Positions 50,623 to 59,059 of a stretch of 64,000 nucleotides of DNA are shown here, one piece after another. The position numbers were made by a program, and so were the translations under genes. How positions within the stretch are numbered: position 1 is the stretch's first letter; each line of letters begins with the position of its first letter. The notes under the pieces are model-generated. The model was given only the letters and a program-made list of their open reading frames with translations, had not been told where the DNA came from and did no database searches. The stretch comes from Actinomycetota bacterium. Its GTDB lineage: Bacteria; Actinomycetota; UBA4738; HRBIN12. Location: assembly GCA_040881665.1 (NCBI GenBank), contig JBBECT010000004.1, forward strand, positions 902,219-966,218, written 5' to 3'.

Positions 50623-51594
50623 ATGCGTGCGATCGTTCAGGACGCGTACGGCCCCGCAGACGTGCTGCGTCTCGCTGAGATCGACACGCCCGACATCGCG
50701 GCGAACGAAGTCCTCGTGAAGGTGCATGCAGCCGGGATGGATCGGGGGACCTGGCATTCCATGACCGGGCAGCCGTACCTGATGCGCATCATGGGGTTCG
50801 GGTTCCGTCGTCCGAAGAATCCGGTCATGGGTTTGGACGTCGCCGGGACGGTCGTCGCGGTGGGTTCGGAGGTGACCAGGTTCCAGCCCGGCGAGGAGGT
50901 GTTCGGCATCAGCCGAGGTTCGTTCGCCGAGTACGCCGCCGTGCGGGAGGACAAGCTCGCCCACAAGCCGGCGAGCCTGAGTTTCGAGCGGGCAGCGGTC
51001 GTTCCGATCTCGGGCGGCACCGCGATCCAGGGCCTGCGCGACGCAGGTCGCATCGAAGCGGGGCAGGAGGTACTGGTCATCGGTGCATCGGGAGGCGTCG
51101 GCACCTACGCGGTGCAGCTCGCCAAGGCTCTCGGAGCAGCGGTGACCGGCGTGTGCAGCACGCCGAAGCTCGACCTTGTCCGCTCGATCGGCGCGGACCA
51201 TGTCATCGACTACACGCGAGAGGACTTCGCCGAGGGCGATCGCCGCTACGACCTGATCCTCGACGTCGGCGGCAATTCCCGGCTTTCGCGTCTTCGGCGG
51301 GTGCTGAAACCCAAAGGGACGCTCGTCATCGTCGGTGGGGAGGAAGGCGGGAACTGGACCGGAGGCTTCGGCCGGCAGATCCGAGCGCTCGGGCTGTCGC
51401 TCTTCGTGGGCCAGCGACTGACCATGTTGGCATCCAAGGAGCGCCGCACCCACACGGAGGCAGTGAGCCGGCTCATCGAAGCCGGTCAGGTCGCTCCGAT
51501 CATCGACAGGACCTACCCCCTGGCCGAGGTCCCCGACGCGATGCGCCACCTCGAAGCCGGACACGTCGGAGGGAAGATCGCCATCACGATCTGA
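50623..51594 (+). CDS. NAD(P)H-dependent quinone-oxidoreductase-like (zinc-type) dehydrogenase
   Basis: 323 residues from ATG 50623 (GAAAGGTG upstream; a GTG at 50581 is a longer alternative). GroES-like N-domain (AIVQDAYGPADVLRLAEIDT, MGLDVAGTVVAVGSEVTRFQ) and Rossmann domain with VLVIGASGGVGTYAVQLAKA. The catalytic/structural zinc cysteines are absent, as in quinone reductases. The final GGKIAITI is typical of the family. Probably reduces quinones or enones with NADPH. Confidence 0.92.
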   Translation: MRAIVQDAYGPADVLRLAEIDTPDIAANEVLVKVHAAGMDRGTWHSMTGQPYLMRIMGFGFRRPKNPVMGLDVAGTVVAVGSEVTRFQPGEEVFGISRGSFAEYAAVREDKLAHKPASLSFERAAVVPISGGTAIQGLRDAGRIEAGQEVLVIGASGGVGTYAVQLAKALGAAVTGVCSTPKLDLVRSIGADHVIDYTREDFAEGDRRYDLILDVGGNSRLSRLRRVLKPKGTLVIVGGEEGGNWTGGFGRQIRALGLSLFVGQRLTMLASKERRTHTEAVSRLIEAGQVAPIIDRTYPLAEVPDAMRHLEAGHVGGKIAITI

Positions 51595-51655
51595 CCCACT
51601 CCCAGATCCGCCGGGGTTGGCTGTAAGCGCTCAGGGGCCCTTCGGGATAGAACGA

Positions 51656-52147
51656 GTGGTGGCCGATCGGGCGAGCTTCGAGAAGTTCTACCGCGAGGAG
51701 CTCACGCGCGTGGTACGTGCGTGCGCCTTGGTGACGTTGAACCCCAGCGCTGCTGAGGACATCGCGGCCGAGGCCTTCGCACGCCTGTGGGCCCATTGGG
51801 GTCAGATCCGCGACGAGGACCACGCGGGCGGCTATGTGTTCAAGACCGCGATGCGGCTGTGTTCGAAGCGGGCGAGCAGGGCTCGACGCGAGTTGCTCGG
51901 CGATGTCCCAGACCGCAGCGGGGTCGACGAACCGGGAAGGGCGGAAGCGCGCCGTGCGGTGTTCGCTGCTCTCGGGCTGCTTTCGGTTCGCCAGCGCCAG
52001 GCCGTCGTACTCCGCGATTGGGCGGGGTATCCCACAGGCGAGGTCGCCTCGATGCTCGCCATGCGCGAGAGCACCGTGCGGGTCCACCTGTCCAGAGGCC
52101 GAGAGGCCCTCCGGCGATCCCTGAGTGTGGAGGAGCAGGAACGATGA
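51656..52147 (+). CDS. ECF-type RNA polymerase sigma factor (SigE-like)
   Basis: About 163 residues from GTG 51656; a TTG at 51617 is a longer possible start and no clear ribosome site separates them. Region 2: FEKFYREELTRVVRACALVT, AEDIAAEAFARLWAHW. Region 4: LLSVRQRQAVVLRDWAGYPT, GEVASMLAMRESTVRVHLSR. SigE-family sigma factors are common in actinobacteria and respond to envelope signals. Its stop overlaps the start of the next gene by four bases (ATGA), which marks that gene as its anti-sigma/partner. Confidence 0.85.
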   Translation: MVADRASFEKFYREELTRVVRACALVTLNPSAAEDIAAEAFARLWAHWGQIRDEDHAGGYVFKTAMRLCSKRASRARRELLGDVPDRSGVDEPGRAEARRAVFAALGLLSVRQRQAVVLRDWAGYPTGEVASMLAMRESTVRVHLSRGREALRRSLSVEEQER

Positions 52148-53334
52148 ACGTCGATGAGCGGGACGAAGGGCTGGGCGACCTTCTCGATCGCGCGGTGCGA
52201 GGGATCGGGGTCGAAGGTGTGCCGAGTGACGTGGTTCGTCGCGGCTCGCGTCGCAGGGTGGGGACGGTCCTGGCCGCGGTCACGATCACTGCCGTGTTCG
52301 TGGCAGGGGTCGGATTCGCAGCGACGCAGGTCGGGCGTGACGCACATCCGAGCCCGGCAAGTTCACAGGGATGGACGACGCTGTCCGCGCCCGACATCCC
52401 GTGGACCACGCCGGTGCCGCCGGGGTGGCGCGTGGGCGTGTCCCGGTTCGTGGGTGGACCTCACTACATCATCCAGGCTCTTCGGGCCTCGTTCGTCACC
52501 AACGCCGCGATCGGAGCCCCCCGTAGCTTTCGGTCGTTCGGGGGTCCGTTCCGGGACGGGGCGCCAGGCGACACCGTGGTGGTGATGGTCGACGAGTCCG
52601 TCGGTCAGGGTGAGGATCGTCCGACCGACCTCACGTTCAATCGGGTTCATCGGATCCCCGGAGCGGAGGGGTGGACCAGTCGGGACGGCAAGATCTGCAG
52701 CGAGTGGGGGTGCGTCCGGGTCTATCTCGAGCAGGGGCCGGATGCGTCGCGATCCGACATCGACACCGCGACCCGCGTCGCCGAGGGGGTCAAGCCTGAG
52801 CGCGTTGCTCCATCCCCGACCACGTTGACGCCATTGATCCGCTACGAGGACCAGGATCTCCAGGCCGCCGGGTTCTCGTTGAGGTATCCGGCGGGCTGGG
52901 TCGTGGCCGACGACCCGCTGACGGACCTCCGCGCAGAGATCGTGTCGATCGGCACCTACGACCTCCAGCCGGGTGGACGCTCCCGCGAAGGGCTGGATGC
53001 GGTCATCCCGGCGGCGCTGGATGGGCTCGGTGCCGACGACGTGTTCATCACCGTGCAGGAGTACCAGGAGTACAAGGGTGCTCGCGCTGCGAATGCACGG
53101 CCGCGTCCCGCCTCGTTCTCCGCACAGGCCGTGTGTGCGGATCAGCGCTGCCTGGACGGCCGGCGTCTCGGATTCGACGGCATGAGGGCGTGGTGGATCT
53201 CGTTCGAGGACGCGGCGTCAGGCCGAACGCTCTCGGCGCTTGTCGCTATGGGAGAAACGGCTTTCGCGGATCCCGCCCGCAACGACGCCGCGTGGGAGGT
53301 CCTCGACTCGGTGGAGTTCGATCGCTCCGGCTAG
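52144..53334 (+). CDS. Membrane-anchored partner of the sigma factor (anti-sigma-like)
   Basis: 396 residues from ATG 52144. A charged N-terminus (about 1-38) is followed by one transmembrane helix (VGTVLAAVTITAVFVAGVGF, about 39-58) and a long extracytoplasmic region. The latter seems to have two similar halves (FSLRYPAGWVVADDPLTD resembles a lipoprotein-type domain) and four Cys. The overlap with the sigma gene, as in SigE/anti-sigma pairs, suggests an anti-sigma or sensor role, although no zinc HxxxCxxC anti-sigma motif is visible. No enzyme function is evident. Confidence 0.75.
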   Translation: MNVDERDEGLGDLLDRAVRGIGVEGVPSDVVRRGSRRRVGTVLAAVTITAVFVAGVGFAATQVGRDAHPSPASSQGWTTLSAPDIPWTTPVPPGWRVGVSRFVGGPHYIIQALRASFVTNAAIGAPRSFRSFGGPFRDGAPGDTVVVMVDESVGQGEDRPTDLTFNRVHRIPGAEGWTSRDGKICSEWGCVRVYLEQGPDASRSDIDTATRVAEGVKPERVAPSPTTLTPLIRYEDQDLQAAGFSLRYPAGWVVADDPLTDLRAEIVSIGTYDLQPGGRSREGLDAVIPAALDGLGADDVFITVQEYQEYKGARAANARPRPASFSAQAVCADQRCLDGRRLGFDGMRAWWISFEDAASGRTLSALVAMGETAFADPARNDAAWEVLDSVEFDRSG

Positions 53335-53597
53335 CCCGATGGCCATGGCCGCGTACCGTTGCCTGTCTCAGCACGCCCGAGACGACCAGACGATCGATCG
53401 CCTCGTTCGTCGCTTGGAACGTCCTGTCGATCGCGGCTGCCGCGCCGGGGCACCGTGATGATCGGCATCACAACCTTGAATACGATGGACTGGTAGTCAA
53501 GGTTTCTCCGTAGTCGTTGAGCGTGGCCCCTGGCATTGTCGCGGTGTGGCGGTCGAGGCGAGGGAGATAGGGTCTACTCGCGAGGAGACAGGCGCTG

Positions 53598-54005
53598 ATG
53601 GACATGAAGCTGGAGGTCGTTGTAGTTCCGGTGCGGGATGTCGACCGTGCGAAGGCTTTCTACGCCGAGCGCTGCGGATTCGCCGTCGACGTGGACGACG
53701 AACCCAACGAACACGCCCGCATCGTCCAGCTCACCCCTCCGGGGTCGGGGTGCTCGATCATCATCGGTGTCGGGATGGCCGAGATGGAACCCGGTTCATT
53801 GAAGGGCCTCCAGCTCGTCGTCGACGACGTCGCCGCCGCACGCGCGGAGCTCGCGGACCGCGGTGTGGACATCTCCGCGGTCCGCCATGTCGACGTCGAC
53901 TCGGGGGAGTGGATCGATGGGCACGGTGGTCCGTGGAACTCCTTCGTGTTCTTCGACGACCCCGACGGCAACAGCTGGGCCGTGCAGGAACGACCCCACG
54001 ACTGA
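53598..54005 (+). CDS. VOC-family (glyoxalase-like) protein
   Basis: 135 residues, ATG 53598 after GGAGACAGGCGCTG. Paired beta-alpha-beta units of the VOC fold (LEVVVVPVRDVDRAKAFYAE, LQLVVDDVAAARAELADRGV, VFFDDPDGNSWAVQE), the metal-type E at the end and WIDGHGGPWNSF typical of the group with the DxDxGSWIDxHGGPWN signature. Metal-dependent isomerase, dioxygenase or a resistance protein. The region 53335-53597 before it contains no gene I can support. Confidence 0.9.
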   Translation: MDMKLEVVVVPVRDVDRAKAFYAERCGFAVDVDDEPNEHARIVQLTPPGSGCSIIIGVGMAEMEPGSLKGLQLVVDDVAAARAELADRGVDISAVRHVDVDSGEWIDGHGGPWNSFVFFDDPDGNSWAVQERPHD

Positions 54006-54829
54006 TGCCTGAGCGTTCGAACACGGATCCCGGTGTACGCGTCGGGGGGCGGAAGCGCGTCGTCGAGGCGCTCGCGGAGGGTGGTTGCGTGGCTCCCGGT
54101 GCGGAGGCCGACGCCCTGTTCCGAGCAGCGAGCGAGGGTGTCGGATCGATCGAGCGACTGACGGCTCGCCGGCTGCGGGGCGAGCCGCTCGCCTGGATCA
54201 CCGGAACGGTGCGGTTCTGCGACGTCCGTGTCCGCGTCGACCCCGGCGTGTTCGTTCCCAGGCCGCATACGCAAGCGATGGCACGACGGGCCGTCTCCCT
54301 GTTGTCGCCCGGCGGGATCGCCGTCGACCTGTGCACCGGCAGCGGGGCAGTGGCGACCGTTCTCGGGTCGGCCCACCCGCGAGCCAGGGTGATCGCCACC
54401 GACGCCGATCCTGCCGCCGTCGCGTGTGCGCGCCGCAACGGCGTCCGGGCCCTCGTCGGCGACCTCGACGAGCCGCTGCCGCCGTCGTTGCGAGGGCGCG
54501 TCGACGTGATGACGGCGGTGGTTCCCTACGTGCCGACCGAGGAGCTCCACCTGCTCCCGCGGGACGTGCTCGCCAACGAGCCCCGTCGCGCACTCGACGG
54601 AGGTCGGGGAGGAACGGCCGTCCTGATGCAGGCCGCCGGAGCGGCCGCACGCTGGCTCCGTCCCGGCGGCACCGTGCTCCTCGAGCTGGGCGGGGATCAG
54701 GCGGTCGAGGTCGGGGCGGGCCTCACGAAGGCCGGCCTCTCGGAGATCCGCGTGCATCGGGACGATGAGGGTCGGGACCGCGCGATCGAGGCGCGAGGCC
54801 CGTTCCGTTCCGGCGACCCGTTCGGATGA
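54005..54829 (+). CDS. HemK/PrmC-like methyltransferase with altered active site
   Basis: 274 residues from ATG 54005, overlapping the previous stop (TGATG). The N-terminal helical domain and SAM fold follow the protein-glutamine N5-methyltransferase family: GEPLAWITGTVRFCDVRVRV, FVPRPHTQAMARRAVSLLS, VDLCTGSGAVATVL, and a strand-4 region. But the catalytic N-P-P-Y tetrad is V-V-P-Y (172-175) and the nearby P-R-P-E-T-E block is P-R-P-H-T-Q. Glutamine methylation needs the NPPY Asn, so a different substrate or loss of activity is expected. A normal prmC next to prfA is not in the window. Confidence 0.85.
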   Translation: MPERSNTDPGVRVGGRKRVVEALAEGGCVAPGAEADALFRAASEGVGSIERLTARRLRGEPLAWITGTVRFCDVRVRVDPGVFVPRPHTQAMARRAVSLLSPGGIAVDLCTGSGAVATVLGSAHPRARVIATDADPAAVACARRNGVRALVGDLDEPLPPSLRGRVDVMTAVVPYVPTEELHLLPRDVLANEPRRALDGGRGGTAVLMQAAGAAARWLRPGGTVLLELGGDQAVEVGAGLTKAGLSEIRVHRDDEGRDRAIEARGPFRSGDPFG

Positions 54830-54852
54830 GCAGTGGGGCTGCAGATGGCGGC

Positions 54853-55368
54853 CTACCAGCGTTCGCGGTGGACGACCTCGTCGAAGGGACGCCGGTCTGG
54901 GCGCTCGATGGGGGACAAGGGACGGTTCGCCGGGTAGCCGAGGGCGAGCAGCCCCACGCAGAAGCGGTCCTCGGGAAGGCCGATCGTGCTGCGCGCCAGG
55001 TCTTGATCGTCCACGGCGGCGTGCGAGCTCCCGATGCCGAGATCCGCAGCCGCCAGCGTCATGCCCATCGTGGCCTGGCCGATGTCGTAGAAGCTCCAGT
55101 CACGCGTGTCCCGATCGGAGGGGACGTGAGCGACGAGCGCCACGGTCGCGGCGGACGACGCGACATGCGCGGCGTATCGCCACGTCTCGGCGAGCTCCTG
55201 CAGCGTCTTGCGGTGGGTGCAGACCACGAAGTCCCACGGTTGTCCGTTCATCGAGGAGGGGGTTCGCCGCGCCGCCTCGAGGATCCTGTCGAGGTGCTCC
55301 GGAGCGATCGGCCGGTCCTCGTACGTGCGGACGTTCCGCCGAGCCCTGATCGCGTCCCAGGTCTCCAT
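54853..55368 (-). CDS. Nitroreductase-family protein
   Basis: 171 residues from ATG 55368: WDAIRARRNVRTYEDRPIAP, LDRILEAARRTPSSMNGQPW, DFVVCTHR with the FMN-binding RRxxR and PSxxNxQPW patterns, then IGQATMGMTLAAADLGIGSS and GLPEDRFCVGLLALGYP at the end. Flavin-dependent reductase of the Nfs/BluB-like superfamily. The gene converges with the methyltransferase gene. Confidence 0.92.
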   Translation of the reverse strand: METWDAIRARRNVRTYEDRPIAPEHLDRILEAARRTPSSMNGQPWDFVVCTHRKTLQELAETWRYAAHVASSAATVALVAHVPSDRDTRDWSFYDIGQATMGMTLAAADLGIGSSHAAVDDQDLARSTIGLPEDRFCVGLLALGYPANRPLSPIERPDRRPFDEVVHRERW

Positions 55369-55439
55369 CCGTCACACGGTACCGCCCGATGCGTGAGAGA
55401 GCGAACGCGAACAAGGGGACGCTGGTAGCTTTTTCGCTC

Positions 55440-56726
55440 ATGGATGCGGACGTGGTGGTGATCGGTGCTGGGTTCGCCGGGATCACGGCGGCGCGTGATC
55501 TGACCGAAGCAGGGCGCAGCGTCGTGGTCCTCGAGGCGCGCGACCGGATCGGCGGACGGACGTGGTACCGCGAGATCCCCGGCACCGGCGTGATGGCCGA
55601 GTACGGCGGCATGTTCCTCTCGCGCGCTACCCAGCCCAACCTCGCGCGCGAGATCGACCGCTACAGCGCCGCGGTCCTGACCGCGACCGAACCCGACGTG
55701 TTCGCCTGGATCGACGGCGATCGTCGCGCCGAGGGCGGCGGGGCGATCGAGCGGATCCAGAGCAAGCTCGCGTCGTCGAACTTCTCGGACGCGATCCGCA
55801 CCACGCGTGACGCGTTCAAGGCCGGGGGGCGCACCGGACTCGGCGCGCTGGACGTACCCGTGTCGACATGGATCGAGAGCCTCGATGCCGATCCGGAGGC
55901 CGTCGACTACGTGCGGGCGTTCATGGTGTCGATGGGAGGCTCGGCGCTCGATCGCTGTTCGGTGCTGCCGTTGCTCTGGGACATGGTCGAGTTGGACTAC
56001 AGCCCCGCCGACGTGTTCGTCGACGTGGGGGAGCTGCTCACCGACGGTACGACGAGCCTGCTGGATCCGATGGCGGCCGGCCTTGACGTCCGGCTAGGAA
56101 CGGTCGTGACCCACGTGGCGCATGACGATCACGGGATCCGCGTGACCCTGGAGGACGGAACGACGGTGCGAACCGAGGCGGCGGTGATCGCGCTTCCGCT
56201 CAACGTGTGGGCCGACATCGTGTTCGACCCTCCGCTCGAGGACGCGAAGCGCCGCGCCGCCGACCGCCGGCATCCGGGACAGGTGTCGAAGGTGCTCGCG
56301 GTCGTCCACGGGGGGCCCGAGAGCTACGTCGGTATGGGGTGGAACACGCCGATCAATGCCGGCTTCGCGCTGCGTCCCGCAGGTGACGGCCGGCTGTTCA
56401 TGGGCTTCTCGGTCCAGGAACGGGTCGACCTCGCCGACCGCGCGGCGATGGCGGCCGCGGTGAACGCCCACCTGCCCGAGGCAACCGTCGCGACGACCGA
56501 CGGTTACGACTGGGTCGGCGACCGCTTCTCGCAGGGAACCTGGCTCTCGACCCCGCCCACCTGGTTCAGCGACGGCACGTTCGAAGCCCTGGTTCTCCCC
56601 GAAGGTCGACTGGCGTTCGCAGGCTCGGACATCGCGCCCGAGGGCGCCGGCTGGATCGAAGGTGCGATCGGGAGCGGCGTGGATGCGGCCGTCCACCTGC
56701 TGCACGGCGTCCTTACCACCCGCTGA
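55440..56726 (+). CDS. Flavin monoamine oxidase
   Basis: 428 residues from ATG 55440. FAD dinucleotide motif VVVIGAGFAGITAARDLTEA and LEARDRIGGRTWY; FAD C-terminal motif GRLAFAGSDIAPEGAGWIEG, AIGSGVDAAV. This is the MAO/flavin-containing amine oxidase family that oxidises primary or secondary amines with oxygen. Independent of the 3.8-22 kb island, though it shares the amine theme. The remnant at 32.1-32.4 kb is of a similar family. Confidence 0.92.
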   Translation: MDADVVVIGAGFAGITAARDLTEAGRSVVVLEARDRIGGRTWYREIPGTGVMAEYGGMFLSRATQPNLAREIDRYSAAVLTATEPDVFAWIDGDRRAEGGGAIERIQSKLASSNFSDAIRTTRDAFKAGGRTGLGALDVPVSTWIESLDADPEAVDYVRAFMVSMGGSALDRCSVLPLLWDMVELDYSPADVFVDVGELLTDGTTSLLDPMAAGLDVRLGTVVTHVAHDDHGIRVTLEDGTTVRTEAAVIALPLNVWADIVFDPPLEDAKRRAADRRHPGQVSKVLAVVHGGPESYVGMGWNTPINAGFALRPAGDGRLFMGFSVQERVDLADRAAMAAAVNAHLPEATVATTDGYDWVGDRFSQGTWLSTPPTWFSDGTFEALVLPEGRLAFAGSDIAPEGAGWIEGAIGSGVDAAVHLLHGVLTTR

Positions 56727-56765
56727 GCGGTTCCCACGTTCGCCGGCTGCAGGGTCGGAACCGGT

Positions 56766-57146
56766 TCACGTCTCTTGGAGGACGGACAGCACGTTCCCGG
56801 CCGGGTCCTTGAACCAGGCGATGTCCGGGCCCCGGCCGCGGGCGATACCCTTCTCGTCCTGGTCGAACCCGTCGTAGCGCTCGAAGACCACCCCACGCGC
56901 GGTCAGCTCCTCGACCGCCTCGTCGATGTCGTCGACGGGGAAGTTCAAGATCGTGTAGGACGCAGGCTCATGACTAGGTCGCACGTAGACCAGCGTGTCC
57001 CGGTCACCGGCTAGGTGCAGGGACATCAGTCCGTTCTCCTGATCCAGGATCGACGTCTTCAGCCCCAAGGTCTCGCCGTAGAACTCGCGGCTCCGCTGGA
57101 GGTCGTCCACCGCGAAACCGCTGTATGCCTTGGTGTTCGCGAACAT
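56766..57146 (-). CDS. VOC-family (glyoxalase-like) protein
   Basis: 126 residues from ATG 57146: KAYSGFAVDDLQRSREFYGE, TLGLKTSILDQENGLMSLHL, ILNFPVDDIDEAVEELTARG, WFKDPAGNVLSVLQE. A paired-beta VOC protein of the bleomycin-resistance/glyoxalase type, different from the one at 53.6 kb. The 280 bases upstream (57147-57426) show no gene. Confidence 0.92.
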   Translation of the reverse strand: MFANTKAYSGFAVDDLQRSREFYGETLGLKTSILDQENGLMSLHLAGDRDTLVYVRPSHEPASYTILNFPVDDIDEAVEELTARGVVFERYDGFDQDEKGIARGRGPDIAWFKDPAGNVLSVLQET

Positions 57147-57426
57147 GCCGAGTTCCTTCCTCTCGTGTTCCCAACCTGTAGACGACCCGGTGCCCGGATA
57201 CTCATCGGCGCTGTGCCCGGCGGCGCCCTCAAGCTTGCGCCGGCGATGGCCGCCGGGGTAGGTTCGTGTTCGGCCCGTCCCGGGCCCAACCTCGGCTCCG
57301 GCGCTCACGCCGTCGGTAATCCGCGAGGCAAAGGGGTCTCAGCCCTCGGGACGCTCGTCGGTACCCCTTCGGGTCGCGCCCAAAGGGAGCGTGAGTCCTG
57401 CGGTCGCGGCCGACGGAGGAGGAACG

Positions 57427-58101
57427 ATGACCGAGCGGAAGACCTTCAAGCGCCGCGTCCGCGAGCGCATGTCCAAGACCGGCGAGAGCTACACGACCGC
57501 GCGTAAGCAGGTGACCGACAAGCGCGACCGGAACGAGGCGGCGCGCTCCCGGCTCGCCGCGGACGACGACCGGGTGTCGGACGAGACGATCGAGGAGAAG
57601 ACCGGCAAGACCTGGGACGCGTGGTTCTCGATCCTCGATTCATGGGGGGCCCGGGAAAGCAAGCACCCCGAGATCGCGCGGTTCCTGAACACCGAGCACG
57701 GGGTTCCCGGCTGGTGGTCCCAGACGATCACCGTCGCGTACGAGCGGTCCCGCGGGATGCGGCTCAAGTATCAGCAGTCCGACGGCTTCTCGATCACGGC
57801 GACCAAGACGATCGCCGTCCCGATCCGGGTCCTGTTCGAGGCGTTCGTCGACGATGGCGTGCGCGGCACGTGGCTCAGGGACGGGAAGATGTCGCTTCGC
57901 ACCTCCCGGCGGGACCGCTCGGCGCGGTTCGACTGGAACGATGGGGCAACCAGGGTGATCGTCGACTTCAACGACAAGGGACCGTCCAAGTCGACGGTGG
58001 CGCTGGCGCACGAGCGGCTGCCGGACGCCGACGAGGCCGAGACGGCGAAAACGTTGTGGCGGGAACGGCTGGCACGGCTCAAGTCGATCCTGGAGTCGTG
58101 A
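57427..58101 (+). CDS. DUF4287 plus SRPBCC two-domain protein
   Basis: 224 residues from ATG 57427 after GGAGGAACG. The N-terminal part (about 1-90) is a helical basic DUF4287-like region (RVRERMSKTGESYTTARKQV, DETIEEKTGKTWDAWFSILD) with GVPGWWSQTITVAYERSRG just after. The second half (about 115-224) is SRPBCC-like: ATKTIAVPIRVLFEAFVDDG, RFDWNDGATRVIVDFNDKG, SKSTVALAHERLPDADEAET. The combination is common in actinobacteria; function unknown, possibly a stress or DNA-related protein. Confidence 0.85.
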   Translation: MTERKTFKRRVRERMSKTGESYTTARKQVTDKRDRNEAARSRLAADDDRVSDETIEEKTGKTWDAWFSILDSWGARESKHPEIARFLNTEHGVPGWWSQTITVAYERSRGMRLKYQQSDGFSITATKTIAVPIRVLFEAFVDDGVRGTWLRDGKMSLRTSRRDRSARFDWNDGATRVIVDFNDKGPSKSTVALAHERLPDADEAETAKTLWRERLARLKSILES

Positions 58102-58200
58102 CCGCTCGTCGGCGAGCGAGAGGAATACGCTGACGGCGAGCGACGTTCCCACGATGTAGAGGCGGCAGACGCCGAGGCAGGCGCCGAGAGGGAACGATCG

Positions 58201-59034
58201 ATGTCGACCGAGACACCCACAACCGCGCGACCGGAGCGCCGAGACTGGACCGAGGCAGACGGGCCGATGCCCACGCTGTACCTCGGGCACGGTGCTCCTC
58301 CGCTGTTGGACGACGAACTCTGGACCTCGCAGCTGGTGGCATGGGCCGATGAGCTCCCGCGTCCGCGATCGATCCTGATCGTGTCGGCGCACTGGGAGTC
58401 GGCGCCGCTCACGGTCGGTGCGACCGATTCCGGCGTGCCGCTGACCTACGACTTCTCCGGGTTCCCCGAGCGGTTCTATCGGATGACCTATCCCTCTCCC
58501 GGCGCGCCGGAGCTCGCGGCGCGGGTCGAGGCGGCGATGCCCGATACCGAGCCCATCGCCACTCGGCCCGACTACCGACTCGATCACGGAGCCTGGGTGC
58601 CCCTCAAGGTGATGTATCCGGAGGCCGCCGTTCCCGTGCTGCAGATGTCGATGCCGACGTTGGACCCGAAGCGTCTGTTCGACCTCGGTCGGCGCCTGCG
58701 TTCACTCCGTGACGAGGGCGTGCTCGTCGTGGGGTCGGGGTTCCTGACGCACGGGCTGCCGTTCCTGCGCGACTTCCGTCCCGACGCCACTCCGCCCGGC
58801 TGGTCGGAGGAGTTCGACACGTGGAGCGCCGAGGCTCTCGCCCGCGGCGACGTGGACGAGCTGATGGCCTTCCGCGATCGCGCGCCGGGGATGCCGTACG
58901 CGCACCCCACCGTGGAGCACTTCGCGCCGCTGTTCGTGACCCTGGGTGCCGCGAGTGCTCCAGAGTCCGCACCGGACACCGAGATCGAGGGCTTCTACCT
59001 CGGTCTCGCGAAGCGGTCGTTCCAGATCGCGTGA
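58201..59034 (+). CDS. LigB-type extradiol dioxygenase (DODA-like)
   Basis: 277 residues from ATG 58201. Class III extradiol ring-cleavage fold: MPTLYLGHGAPPLLDDELWT, SILIVSAHWESAPLTVGATD, DYRLDHGAWVPLKVMYPEAA, VVGSGFLTHGLPFLRDFRPD, and the metal His residues in these motifs (LGHG, SAHW, DHGAW, THG). Similar to YgiD/DODA; opens catechol-type rings using a divalent metal and oxygen. The gene neighbour is NhaA-DsbA on the opposite strand. Confidence 0.92.
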   Translation: MSTETPTTARPERRDWTEADGPMPTLYLGHGAPPLLDDELWTSQLVAWADELPRPRSILIVSAHWESAPLTVGATDSGVPLTYDFSGFPERFYRMTYPSPGAPELAARVEAAMPDTEPIATRPDYRLDHGAWVPLKVMYPEAAVPVLQMSMPTLDPKRLFDLGRRLRSLRDEGVLVVGSGFLTHGLPFLRDFRPDATPPGWSEEFDTWSAEALARGDVDELMAFRDRAPGMPYAHPTVEHFAPLFVTLGAASAPESAPDTEIEGFYLGLAKRSFQIA

Positions 59035-59059
59035 GTGTCGGTCCCGCCCGCGCGGGCGA

